The notes under the pieces: generated by a model
What the model saw: the letters and a program-made list of their open reading frames with translations, nothing else
Databases searched by the model: none
What the model was told of the DNA's origin: nothing
DNA from: Microbacteriaceae bacterium
GTDB lineage: Bacteria; Actinomycetota; Actinomycetes; Actinomycetales; Microbacteriaceae
DNA length: 33,178 nt
Assembly: GCA_024639925.1 (NCBI GenBank)
Contig: JAHEGA010000002.1
Span: 1 to 33,178 of the forward strand
Direction: 5' to 3'
Shown here: positions 1-7,572 of the stretch, piece by piece
Position numbering within the stretch: the stretch's first letter is position 1
How the letters are laid out: each line of letters opens with the position of its first letter
Translations under genes and position numbers: made by a program

Positions 1-923
1 GCGTAGGCAGCAGTTCCACACGCAATAAAAATGATGCGGTCGATTCGCCCGACATCGAGGGATTCCAATTCGGGAATCACCACTTCACCCTCGGGGCTCA
101 GGCGACCACGAATGGTGTTGGCTACGGCCTCGGGCTCTTCCGAAATCTCCTTGGCCATGAAGCTTGACCAGCCACCTTTATCGGCGGCCGACGCATCCCA
201 GTCCACCGTGAACTCGGGTGGGTGGACCTCGCCGCCCTCAAAAGTGATGACATCAATGGCACTGTCGGTAATCGTGACGATTTGGTCTTGACCGAGAGCC
301 AAGGCTTTCTGAGTGAAAGCAACAAAAGCGGCAACATCCGAACCCAGGAAGTTCTCGCCCTCTCCCACGCCAATAACCAGGGGGGAATTGCGCCTGGCTC
401 CTACGACAACACCGGGTTTTTCGGCGTGAACCACCAAGAGAGTAAAAGCCCCCTCCAAACGCTGCACGACCTGCTGCATCGCCGTGGTGAGATCACCGGT
501 CTGGCGGAACGCTTCGGCCAGCAAGAATGCGGCAACCTCGGAGTCTGTTTCGCTCAAGAACTCTTCGCCGGAGGCGATCAACTCTTCCCGAAGTTCGTGA
601 AAGTTTTCGATGATTCCGTTGTGAATCAGGGCAAGTTTGCCGCCATCGGCCAGATGTGGGTGCGCATTAGCGTCGGTTGGAGCGCCGTGGGTGGCCCACC
701 GAGTGTGAGCAATTCCGGTTCCCCCGACGGCGAGGGGGTGAGCGTCAACATCATCGCGCAACACCGCGAGCTTTCCTGCTCGTTTCTGGGACACCAGCCC
801 ATCGTTTTCGGACACGACAGCGACCCCCGCGGAGTCATAACCGCGGTATTCCAGGCGTGCGAGACCGGCCACCAGCACGTCGATGCTGGAGCGTGGGCCC
901 ACGTATCCGACGATTCCACACAT
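1..923 (-). CDS. glmS: Glucosamine-6-phosphate synthase, C-terminus cut by window edge
   Basis: Glutamine:fructose-6-phosphate aminotransferase makes glucosamine-6-phosphate, the committed step to UDP-GlcNAc and peptidoglycan. Reading leftwards from the ATG at 923, the protein starts MCGIVGYVG; Cys2 becomes the N-terminal nucleophile of the class II glutaminase domain after Met removal. Further motifs follow: EYRGYDSAG, HTRWATHG, IHNGIIENF and ETDSEV. The frame stays open to base 1 (about 307 codons) and ends as the first SIS isomerase domain begins (FIACGTAAYA). About half of a normal ~610-residue protein therefore lies outside the window. It diverges from coaA across 55 bp. GlmM, whose product GlcN-1-P follows from the GlmS product, lies just beyond coaA. 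Confidence 0.97.
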   Translation of the reverse strand, partial: MCGIVGYVGPRSSIDVLVAGLARLEYRGYDSAGVAVVSENDGLVSQKRAGKLAVLRDDVDAHPLAVGGTGIAHTRWATHGAPTDANAHPHLADGGKLALIHNGIIENFHELREELIASGEEFLSETDSEVAAFLLAEAFRQTGDLTTAMQQVVQRLEGAFTLLVVHAEKPGVVVGARRNSPLVIGVGEGENFLGSDVAAFVAFTQKALALGQDQIVTITDSAIDVITFEGGEVHPPEFTVDWDASAADKGGWSSFMAKEISEEPEAVANTIRGRLSPEGEVVIPELESLDVGRIDRIIFIACGTAAY

Positions 924-930
924 GCCCTGA

Positions 931-936
931 AGTCTA
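931..936 (-). promoter_or_regulatory. Candidate -10 box for a leaderless glmS transcript
   Basis: On the minus strand TAGACT (TANNNT type) is followed by 7 nt and then the glmS ATG. That spacing would put the transcription start at or next to the start codon. No good -35 is visible. Leaderless mRNAs are common in actinobacteria; the assignment here is inference from spacing alone. Confidence 0.4.
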
Positions 937-965
937 GGCGATGACCCCTAGCGGGCCCGGCGCAC

Positions 966-971
966 TAGCCT
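966..971 (+). promoter_or_regulatory. Candidate -10 box for coaA
   Basis: TAGCCT lies exactly 7 nt before the coaA ATG, the same offset as the glmS box on the other strand. A GGAGG at 972-976 sits only 2 nt from the ATG, which is too close for a normal Shine-Dalgarno. A leaderless start fits better, but this is inference. Confidence 0.38.
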
Positions 972-978
972 GGAGGAC

Positions 979-1926
979 ATGGCTTCTTCGAGTTTTGAGC
1001 GAGACCAGGCCAGTCCTTTTGTCGAATATGACCGCGCGACCTGGGCCGCCCTCGCGCCTCATGCACCCCTGCCGCTGTCGGAGGACGATCTCGCCCGGGT
1101 CCGCTCGGTCGGAGACATGCTGGATGCCAAAGAAGTCCTCGAGGTGTATCAACCACTCGCTAGGCTCATCTCTCTTTATGCCGAGGGAGCCCGCCACATC
1201 CACTCGATTACCCGCAATTTCCTCGGCGACAGTGTTGCTCACACCCCGTTCATCATTGGAGTTGCGGGAAGTGTGGCCGTCGGCAAATCAACAACATCGC
1301 GGGTTCTCGCGGAACTTCTCTCTCGCAGCCCCGATACCCCGAAGGTGTCGCTCATCGCGACCGATGGGTTCTTGCTGCCACTCTCGCGACTCAAGCAAGA
1401 AGGGCTTTTGCATCGCAAAGGGTTCCCCGAAAGCTATGACCGTCGCGCACTGTTGCGCTTCGTGTCTCAGCTGAAAAGCGGTGTCTCCCCCGTCCACGCC
1501 CCGGTCTATTCGCACCTTGTCTATGACCGTGTGGAGGGCGAAAGCCTCGAGATTGATTCGCCCGACATTGTGATCATCGAAGGACTAAACGTTCTTGCTC
1601 CGCCGGCGACCAATTCCGCCCTGGCAATCAGCGACCTGTTCGACTTCGGGATCTACGTGGATGCGCGAACCACCGATATTGCCCGGTGGTACGAAGAACG
1701 TTTCGTTCAGCTGCAGCAGGGTGCCTTCAGCGACCCGCGAAGCTACTTCCACCGCTACGCGGACCTGGCCGAATCCGATGCCCGGTTAGAAGCGCAGCGC
1801 CTGTGGCGAGAAATCAACGAACCCAACCTGGTGGAAAACATCCTGCCCACTAGACCTCGGGCGTCCTTGATATTGCGCAAAGAGGCTGACCACCGCATCA
1901 ATACGGTGTTGTTGAGGAAAACCTAG
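979..1926 (+). CDS. coaA: Pantothenate kinase, type I
   Basis: Phosphorylates pantothenate with ATP, the first and usually rate-controlling step of coenzyme A synthesis, in the cytoplasm. The 315-residue length matches bacterial type I (CoaA/PanK-I) enzymes. A Walker A loop GVAGSVAVGKST lies at residues 94-105, followed by the ATDGFLLP segment near residue 130 and IIEGLNVL near residue 200, all typical of the P-loop kinase fold of this family. It is the only plus-strand gene in the window. It diverges from glmS and converges on glmM, and its TAG stop lies in the same CTAG as the glmM stop. The start is the first ATG in frame and gives the usual N-terminal segment ending PFVEYDRATW. Confidence 0.96.
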   Translation: MASSSFERDQASPFVEYDRATWAALAPHAPLPLSEDDLARVRSVGDMLDAKEVLEVYQPLARLISLYAEGARHIHSITRNFLGDSVAHTPFIIGVAGSVAVGKSTTSRVLAELLSRSPDTPKVSLIATDGFLLPLSRLKQEGLLHRKGFPESYDRRALLRFVSQLKSGVSPVHAPVYSHLVYDRVEGESLEIDSPDIVIIEGLNVLAPPATNSALAISDLFDFGIYVDARTTDIARWYEERFVQLQQGAFSDPRSYFHRYADLAESDARLEAQRLWREINEPNLVENILPTRPRASLILRKEADHRINTVLLRKT

Positions 1927-3287
1927 GGCAGAGCCAACTCGGCGCTGATGAGATCGGCAACCTCGTCAGCGATGCGCTCTGCAGTTACCTGATCGCTAGC
2001 CTCGACCATCACGCGGATGAGGGCTTCTGTTCCGGAGGATCGCACCATGACGCGACCTGAGTCGCCCAGCTCCTCTGACGCACGAGAGATGGCCGCTGCT
2101 ACAGCGTCGTTGGACTCCAGAGCACTGCGGTCCACGCCCGGAACATTGCGCAACACTTGGGGGAAAATTTCGATTTGATCAGCGAGCTCCGCGAGGCTTC
2201 GCCCGGTTTTCAGAACCTCTCTGGCTAACTGAAGGCCGGTGAGAATGCCGTCACCCGTGGTCGAGTGGTCGGTCAGGATGACGTGACCAGACTGCTCTCC
2301 CCCAAGGCGTGCGCCACTGCGCTCGAGTTCCTCGAGGACATAGCGATCACCCACCGCTGTTTCCAGGACCGTAATGTTGTGCTCGGTCATCGCTTTACGC
2401 AGACCCATATTCGACATCACCGTGGTAACTAGGGTGTCGCCAGCCAGGGTTCCCTCGTCCTTCATGGACAGAGCGAGGATGGCCATAATCCGGTCACCAT
2501 CAATGATGCGCCCGGCGTGGTCCACTGCCAACGCGCGATCGGCATCGCCATCGTGGGCAATGCCGAAGTCTGCGCCCAGCTCCACCACTTTTTCTTGCAG
2601 TTTCTCGAGGTGTGTGGAGCCATAACCGTCATTGATGTTGAGACCGTCAGGCTCATCACCGATAACAGTGACGGTAGCGCCCGCGTCGGTAAAGGCCCGG
2701 GGCGCAATGGCAGAAGCGGCCCCATGGGCACAGTCCAACACCACGTGAAGCCCCGCAAGGTCGCGATCCACTGTCTTGAGCAAATGTAGAAGGTAGCGAT
2801 CCTCCGCGTCGGCAAAACGCTGAATGCGACCAACATCGCCTCCGGTGGGTGCGAGCGGAGGCTCATGCATCATCGCCTCGATGCGGTCTTCGACCTCATC
2901 GGGAAGCTTTGTGCCACCAAACGAGAAGAACTTGATCCCGTTATCGGGAGCCGGGTTGTGAGAGGCGGAGACCATGACCCCAAAGTCGAACCCACCCTCG
3001 CGCACGAGGTAGGCGGCAGCAGGTGTCGGAACAACACCGGCATCGAACACATCGATGCCGGAGCTTGCCAAGCCCGCGGCCACGGCAGCGCCCAAAAACT
3101 CTCCCGACACCCGAGGGTCGCGGGCCATGACGGCCATGGGCCGTCGGCCTTCGGCTTTGAGTTCTTGAGCGTGACGACCCTTCGTGAGGACCAGAGCAGC
3201 GCTCTGGCACAAACGCACAACAATGTCCGCCGTGAGTTCGCGATTAGCGAGCCCTCGGACCCCGTCGGTGCCGAAGAGACGACCCAT
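1923..3287 (-). CDS. glmM: Phosphoglucosamine mutase
   Basis: Interconverts glucosamine-6-phosphate and glucosamine-1-phosphate on the route to UDP-GlcNAc and cell wall. It begins MGRLFGTDGVRG, the diagnostic GlmM N-terminus. The catalytic phosphoserine is Ser109 in MVSASHNP, the metal-binding loop is DGDADR at 246-251, the sugar-binding GEQSGH lies near residue 335, and the phosphate-binding RSSGTEALIRV near residue 420. The length of 454 is normal for the family. It starts 15 bp after rpsI and is probably cotranscribed with rplM-rpsI, a common arrangement in actinobacteria. Its stop overlaps the convergent coaA stop by four bases. Confidence 0.97.
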   Translation of the reverse strand: MGRLFGTDGVRGLANRELTADIVVRLCQSAALVLTKGRHAQELKAEGRRPMAVMARDPRVSGEFLGAAVAAGLASSGIDVFDAGVVPTPAAAYLVREGGFDFGVMVSASHNPAPDNGIKFFSFGGTKLPDEVEDRIEAMMHEPPLAPTGGDVGRIQRFADAEDRYLLHLLKTVDRDLAGLHVVLDCAHGAASAIAPRAFTDAGATVTVIGDEPDGLNINDGYGSTHLEKLQEKVVELGADFGIAHDGDADRALAVDHAGRIIDGDRIMAILALSMKDEGTLAGDTLVTTVMSNMGLRKAMTEHNITVLETAVGDRYVLEELERSGARLGGEQSGHVILTDHSTTGDGILTGLQLAREVLKTGRSLAELADQIEIFPQVLRNVPGVDRSALESNDAVAAAISRASEELGDSGRVMVRSSGTEALIRVMVEASDQVTAERIADEVADLISAELALP

Positions 3288-3302
3288 AAGCGTGGAGCGC
3301 GA

Positions 3303-3809
3303 TTAGCGCTTCGAGTACTGAGGAGCCTTACGGGCCTTCTTGAGACCGGCCTTCTTACGCTCTTTCACGCGGGCATCTCTGGAAAGGAAGCCTGCCTTCT
3401 TGAGCGTTGCGCGGTTGTGCTCTTCGTCAATCTGGTTCAGGGCACGGGCAATACCCAAACGCAGTGCACCCGCCTGACCGGAAGGTCCACCACCGGTGAT
3501 GCGAGCAATCACGTCATAGCTGCCACCGAGCTCCAAGACCGTGAACGGGTCGTTGATGAGCTGCTGGTGAAGCTTGTTCGGGAAGTATTCCTCCAGCGTG
3601 CGACCGTTCACCGTGTAGGCGCCTTTGCCGGGGATGAGACGCACGCGGGCAATAGCCTGCTTGCGTCGTCCCACGGCGTGACCACCTACGGTGAGGGGCT
3701 TGCGGGGCTTCTTTTCCGCAACCGGTGAGGATGCAGGCGTCTCGGTGCTGAACGAGGTGGGAGCGTCTGCTTCCACCGTGGAGTTTTGGGTGTCTTCTGA
3801 AATAGCCAC
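3303..3809 (-). CDS. rpsI: 30S ribosomal protein S9 (uS9) with acidic N-terminal extension
   Basis: S9 sits in the head of the 30S subunit; its C-terminal tail reaches the P-site tRNA anticodon loop. The ending APQYSKR is the canonical tRNA-contacting tail. The conserved core starts near residue 45 (VGRRKQAIARV), followed by GKGAYTVNGR and GGGPSGQAGALRLGIARAL. The first ~40 residues are Ser/Thr/Glu/Pro-rich with no conserved motif, an extension seen in several actinobacterial S9 proteins. It follows rplM after 23 bp, the near-universal L13-S9 pair. Confidence 0.97.
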   Translation of the reverse strand: MAISEDTQNSTVEADAPTSFSTETPASSPVAEKKPRKPLTVGGHAVGRRKQAIARVRLIPGKGAYTVNGRTLEEYFPNKLHQQLINDPFTVLELGGSYDVIARITGGGPSGQAGALRLGIARALNQIDEEHNRATLKKAGFLSRDARVKERKKAGLKKARKAPQYSKR

Positions 3810-3832
3810 GTTTAGTGTCCTTAGCTTCTGCG

Positions 3833-4279
3833 CTACTGCGCGATCTGGTCGAGAGAGTAGGGCTTGGGCATCTGCGCCTGGTGGGGGTGTTCGCCACCGG
3901 TGTAGACCTTGAGCTTGGCCATTTGGTCACGACCCAGGGTGTTCTTGGGAAGCATGCCGCGGACAGCTTTTTCCACTGCGCGAACGGGGTTGGTTTCCAT
4001 CAGCTTGTCGTAGCTGACACCCGTCAGACCACCGGGGTAACCGGAGTGGCGGTACGCCACCTTCTGGGTCAGCTTGGAGCCAGTAAGAACGACCTTGTCA
4101 GCGTTCACAATGATGACGTGGTCGCCCATGTCCATGTGAGGTGCGAAGGTCGGCTTGTGCTTGCCGCGCAGCAACGCTGCGGCGTGAGAGGCCAAACGGC
4201 CGAGAACAACGTCAGCGGCATCGATAACGAGCCACTCGCGCTGAACATCAGCGGGCTTGGGTGAAAAGGTGCGCGTCAT
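3833..4279 (-). CDS. rplM: 50S ribosomal protein L13 (uL13)
   Basis: L13 is an early 50S assembly protein. The 148-residue product has the family pattern: DAADVVLGRLASHAAALLRGK near the N-terminus, GDHVIIVNADKV, then YRHSGYPGG and AVRGMLPKN in the second half. It is the first gene of rplM-rpsI-glmM. AAAGGA stands about 7 nt before the ATG. A 143-bp gap separates it from truA and holds a good promoter candidate and a dyad-symmetric leader. Confidence 0.98.
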   Translation of the reverse strand: MTRTFSPKPADVQREWLVIDAADVVLGRLASHAAALLRGKHKPTFAPHMDMGDHVIIVNADKVVLTGSKLTQKVAYRHSGYPGGLTGVSYDKLMETNPVRAVEKAVRGMLPKNTLGRDQMAKLKVYTGGEHPHQAQMPKPYSLDQIAQ

Positions 4280-4328
4280 GCGACATTCCTTTGCGGTTCG
4301 AGGTGTTCGTGAATCCCGCTCCGTGGGT

Positions 4329-4343
4329 GTTCTGAATCAGAAC
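4329..4343 (-). promoter_or_regulatory. Dyad symmetry in the rplM leader
   Basis: GTTCTGAATCAGAAC is a perfect inverted repeat of 7-base arms around one central base. It lies about 50 nt upstream of the rplM ATG and downstream of the candidate start site. It could be a protein operator or a small RNA stem (GTTCT/AGAAC, 5-nt loop). A second dyad, CAATC-GGC-GATTG, lies at 4372-4384. Function is unknown. Confidence 0.4.
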
Positions 4344-4397
4344 GGCCCGGTGGAGGGCTCAACCTGGTGAACAATCGGCGATTGCCACCAGCGCTCA

Positions 4398-4426
4398 AGC
4401 TTAGGGGACTTTCGCAGGTCGGTCAA
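4398..4426 (-). promoter_or_regulatory. Candidate promoter of rplM-rpsI-glmM
   Basis: Minus strand: TTGACC (4426-4421), a 17-bp spacer, then TAAGCT (4403-4398). The -35 matches consensus at five of six positions and the -10 fits actinobacterial TANNNT. The TGA inside TTGACC is the truA stop codon. The predicted start near 4391 gives a leader of about 110 nt. Confidence 0.6.
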
Positions 4427-5256
4427 TCCTCGTCCAGGTGCCGCTTTCCCCTCGTTGACACTGCTCGCTCGGCCAGTTCGTCATCAGGTGGATAGGTGAC
4501 AGACACCAGCGTGAGGCCTTTGGCAGGCATCGTGACCCACAGACTTGTCCGTTCACCCTGGTCACGGGCGTTCCGTAGGTCAGGAATGGTCAATACTTCC
4601 CTTCCTACTGCGACACATGCTCCCACCAGAGAGCGCACCATGGAGTGACAGAAGGCATCCGCGCTCAACTGTGCCACGAGCACGCCATCTGGTTCGCGAC
4701 TCCACCGAAAGCTTTGCAGCGTTCGAATAGTCGTTGCACCGGCACGGGGACGACAAAACGCACGGAAATCATGAAGACCCAACAAGGCATCGGCCGCGTC
4801 GTTCATGGCGTCAGAATCCAGAGCATACGGCGATACCGCAGTGATGTCCTTCTTCAACGGGTTCTTGTGCGCCCCACGATCTGCCAATCGATATTCATAG
4901 TGGCGAGAGAGAGCCGAAAAGCGAGCGTCAAAACCTTCTGGGGCTTGACTGATCGAATACACGGCGATGTCATCCGTGCCCAGTGCTCCATTCACCCGTT
5001 TTGCTAACGATGACAACGCTGCCCCCTTGAGGGTGATGGAGTCAGAGAGGTCCACGTGGGCAACCTGGCCGATTGCGTGCACTCCCGCATCAGTCCTCCC
5101 GGCCACCACGGTCTTGACCTCCGTGCGTTGCGTGTGCAGCACCGTGGCCAGCGCCTGCTCGATCTCACCCTGAATCGTGATGCGGTGAGATTGCTTCGCC
5201 CAGCCAGAATAAGCAGTGCCCAGGTATGCGCATTCAATCCTCAGTCTGGTGGACAC
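4423..5256 (-). CDS. truA: tRNA pseudouridine(38-40) synthase TruA
   Basis: Converts uridines 38-40 of the tRNA anticodon arm to pseudouridine. The catalytic aspartate lies in GRTDAGVHA, followed by GQVAHVDL. Other TruA landmarks are YLGTAYSGWAKQ at the N-terminus, FDARFSALSRHYEYRL, LLGLHDFRAFCR and FCHSMVRSLVGACVAVG. The frame is open to an ATG at 5376, but that longer version would read through the rplQ terminator and into rplQ. The start is therefore taken as the GTG at 5256 (MSTRLRIE, 277 residues), with GTG 5277 as an alternative. No strong Shine-Dalgarno supports either. Its TGA stop lies inside the rplM -35 box. Confidence 0.93.
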   Translation of the reverse strand: MSTRLRIECAYLGTAYSGWAKQSHRITIQGEIEQALATVLHTQRTEVKTVVAGRTDAGVHAIGQVAHVDLSDSITLKGAALSSLAKRVNGALGTDDIAVYSISQAPEGFDARFSALSRHYEYRLADRGAHKNPLKKDITAVSPYALDSDAMNDAADALLGLHDFRAFCRPRAGATTIRTLQSFRWSREPDGVLVAQLSADAFCHSMVRSLVGACVAVGREVLTIPDLRNARDQGERTSLWVTMPAKGLTLVSVTYPPDDELAERAVSTRGKRHLDED

Positions 5257-5290
5257 ACTCGTCAGTGTAATTCCCACGACCCCTGCGCCC

Positions 5291-5323
5291 AAAGAAAAAG
5301 CCCCCAACCCGAAGGTTGGGGGC
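5291..5323 (-). terminator. Intrinsic terminator after rplQ
   Basis: Minus-strand RNA folds as a perfect 10-bp stem (GCCCCCAACC with GGTTGGGGGC) closed by a UUCG tetraloop and followed by UUUUUCUUU. It starts 12 nt past the rplQ stop and marks the end of the alpha operon. It lies between rplQ and truA. Confidence 0.93.
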
Positions 5324-5335
5324 CCATTCTTTAAT

Positions 5336-5965
5336 CTATTTCTTGTCGTTTGCGTCCTCATCAGAGGGAGCCTCATCAGGGGTCTCCTCGGTGGCTTCCT
5401 CAGCCGCCACTTCGGTGTCCTCTGCTGGCGCTTCTTCTGCGGGTGCTTCTGCTTCCGCAGGAGCTTCTACCGCGACGTCAACGCTTTCGGTTGCCTCGGC
5501 AGACTCGGCTGCGGTGACGTCGTCAACGACTTCCTCCACAACCTCGGGAGCAGGAGCAGCCTTGGGCTCTTCGACCTTGGCCTTCTTGGTCTTCGGCTTG
5601 GGGTTGACGGGCTCGAGGACGAGCTCAATCACGGCCATTGACGCGTTGTCACCCTTGCGGAAACCGGTCTTGATGATGCGGGTGTAACCGCCTTCACGCT
5701 TGTCGACCTGGGGAGCGATCTCCATGAACAACTTGTGCACCACAGACTTGTCGCGGATCACCGTCATGACGCGACGGCGAGCGTGGAGGTCTCCACGCTT
5801 GGCGAAGGTCACCAGGCGCTCCGCATAGGGGCGCAGGCGCTTTGCTCGGGTCTCCGTGGTCTGGATACGACCGTGGGTAAACAGAGCGGTTGCCAGGTTG
5901 GCCAGCATCAGGCGCTCGTGTGCAGGGCCGCCTCCGAGGCGGGGTCCTTTGGTGGGCTTAGGCAT
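5336..5965 (-). CDS. rplQ: 50S ribosomal protein L17 (bL17) with long acidic C-terminal tail
   Basis: L17 lies near the 50S peptide exit tunnel. Residues 1 to about 118 are the conserved core: MPKPTKGPRLGGG, HERLMLANLATALF, TTETRAKRLRPYAERL, and GYTRI near the end. The remaining ~90 residues are a low-complexity tail rich in Glu, Ala, Val and Asp, ending in SDEDANDKK. This makes the protein 209 residues against ~120-130 in E. coli. Acidic L17 tails occur in other actinobacteria, though this one is long. It is the last gene before the UUCG terminator. Confidence 0.97.
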   Translation of the reverse strand: MPKPTKGPRLGGGPAHERLMLANLATALFTHGRIQTTETRAKRLRPYAERLVTFAKRGDLHARRRVMTVIRDKSVVHKLFMEIAPQVDKREGGYTRIIKTGFRKGDNASMAVIELVLEPVNPKPKTKKAKVEEPKAAPAPEVVEEVVDDVTAAESAEATESVDVAVEAPAEAEAPAEEAPAEDTEVAAEEATEETPDEAPSDEDANDKK

Positions 5966-6016
5966 TGTCGTGTTCTCTTCCGTGTTTCACAGGGCTTAGC
6001 GGGGTGATCCCCGGTG

Positions 6017-7012
6017 TTATGAGTAGTTTTCGCCTTCTTCAAGCCCGCTGTAGAAAGCAGAGCCGTCAAAGCCTGGGATGGGGTCCTTCAAAGAAAGGCC
6101 CATTTCGATGAGCTTGTCGCGAACCTCGTCCACCGACTTCTGACCGAAGTTGCGGATGTTCATCAACTGGTGCTCGGAGAGAGCAACGAGCTCGCTCACG
6201 TTGTTGATGCCCTCGCGCTTCAGGCAGTTGTAGCTGCGAACGGTGAGGTCAAGGCTTTCGATGGGCATCGCCATTTCGCTGGAGAGGACGGCTTCCACCG
6301 GTGCGGGACCGATTTCGATTCCTTCAGCTTCCTGGTTCAAGTCACGGGCCAAACCAAACAGCTCCACCAGCGTGCGACCAGAGGAGGCAACAGCGTCGCG
6401 GGGGCTCATCGAAGGCTTCGTCTCGACGTCGACCACAAGGCGATCGAAGTCGGTGCGCTCACCGGCACGCGTGGCTTCCACGCGGTAGGTGACCTTCAAG
6501 ACGGGAGAGTAAATCGAGTCGATCGGAATCTGACCGGCTTCGGCGTACTCGTTACGGTTCTGGACGGCGGAAACATAACCACGGCCGCGTTCGATGGTGA
6601 GCTCGAGCTCGAAGCTGGCCTTGTCGTTCAGTGTTGCGATGTGGAGTTCGGGGTTGTGAACCTCGACACCGGCGGGAGCCTGGATGTCGGCAGCGGTCAC
6701 AGCACCAGCACCCTGTTTGCGCAGGTACGCGGTGATCGGCTCGTCGTGCTCGCTGGAGACGACGAGGTTCTTCACGTTGAGGATGATTTCGGTGACATCC
6801 TCTTTGACACCGGCAACCGTGGCGAACTCGTGGAGCACACCATCGATGCGGATGCTGGTGACGGCGGCACCAGGAATGGAGGAGAGGAGGGTGCGACGCA
6901 TGGAGTTACCCAGCGTGTAGCCAAAACCTGGCTCGAGGGGCTCAATCACGAAGGCTGAGCGGAATTCGGAGAGTGATTCTTCGGTCAGTGTGGGGCGCTG
7001 TGCAATGAGCAC
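6017..7012 (-). CDS. rpoA: RNA polymerase alpha subunit
   Basis: The alpha dimer is the assembly scaffold of RNA polymerase, and its C-terminal domain contacts UP elements and activators. The N-terminal domain (1 to ~230) holds FVIEPLEPGFGYTLGNSMRRTLLSSIPGAA; the C-terminal domain (~250-320) holds LDLTVRSYNCLKREGINNV and LMNIRNFGQKSVDEV. The start codon is GTG at 7012, with AAAGGA upstream at good spacing. Length 331 is normal. It follows rpsK after 123 bp; the rpsD gene often found in that slot is absent. Confidence 0.97.
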   Translation of the reverse strand: MLIAQRPTLTEESLSEFRSAFVIEPLEPGFGYTLGNSMRRTLLSSIPGAAVTSIRIDGVLHEFATVAGVKEDVTEIILNVKNLVVSSEHDEPITAYLRKQGAGAVTAADIQAPAGVEVHNPELHIATLNDKASFELELTIERGRGYVSAVQNRNEYAEAGQIPIDSIYSPVLKVTYRVEATRAGERTDFDRLVVDVETKPSMSPRDAVASSGRTLVELFGLARDLNQEAEGIEIGPAPVEAVLSSEMAMPIESLDLTVRSYNCLKREGINNVSELVALSEHQLMNIRNFGQKSVDEVRDKLIEMGLSLKDPIPGFDGSAFYSGLEEGENYS

Positions 7013-7030
7013 TGGTGATTCCTTTCGGCT

Positions 7031-7052
7031 AAGTGTCCGCTATATGACACTT
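7031..7052 (-). other. Intergenic hairpin between rpsK and rpoA
   Basis: Perfect 7-bp inverted repeat AAGTGTC/GACACTT with an 8-nt loop in the 123-bp gap before rpoA, about 20 nt before the GTG. No U tract follows, so it is not a terminator. It may be a processing or translation-control element; the role is unknown. Confidence 0.4.
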
Positions 7053-7135
7053 GTGTGGGGTTCGGCCGGAGCCGGGACTAGCTATGTGGTTGTAAAGGCT
7101 GGAGAGCGACTAAACGATCAGTCGACTCCGGGAAA

Positions 7136-7534
7136 CTAAACGCGACGGCGCTTGGGGGGACGGCAACCGTTGTGAGCCTGGGGCGTCACATCGGTGATCG
7201 AGCCGACTTCCAAGCCGGCGGCCTGGAGAGAACGGATCGCGGTCTCACGGCCGGAACCGGGACCCTTCACGAAGACATCGACCTTCTTCATGCCGTGCTC
7301 CTGTGCCTGGCGGGCTGCCGACTCTGCAGCCAGCTGTGCGGCGTAGGGGGTCGACTTACGCGAGCCCTTGAAGCCCACGCCACCAGAGGATGCCCACGAC
7401 ACCACGGCACCGGAGGGGTCCGTGATTGAGACGATGGTGTTGTTGAATGTGGATTTGATGTGGGCCTGGCCCACAGCAATGTTCTTTTTTGACTTACGCC
7501 GCGGCTTGCGGGCGGTCGTTTTCGGTGCTGCCAT
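7136..7534 (-). CDS. rpsK: 30S ribosomal protein S11 (uS11)
   Basis: S11 lies on the 30S platform near the mRNA exit site. The 132-residue product has a basic N-terminal tail (KTTARKPRRKSKKN), then STFNNTIVSITDPSGAVVSWASSG, a central GFKGSRKSTPYAAQ and the invariant ending DVTPQAHNGCRPPKRRRV. It sits between rpsM (38 bp upstream) and rpoA. Confidence 0.98.
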   Translation of the reverse strand: MAAPKTTARKPRRKSKKNIAVGQAHIKSTFNNTIVSITDPSGAVVSWASSGGVGFKGSRKSTPYAAQLAAESAARQAQEHGMKKVDVFVKGPGSGRETAIRSLQAAGLEVGSITDVTPQAHNGCRPPKRRRV

Positions 7535-7572
7535 TGTTTTTTCTCCGTAATCCTAAATCGAGGGGGCGCGTA

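Noticed and set aside
4329..4343. Dyad as a LexA/SOS box
   Set aside because: It lacks the CGAAC-N4-GTTCG form known for actinobacterial and Gram-positive LexA; arms are in the opposite order.
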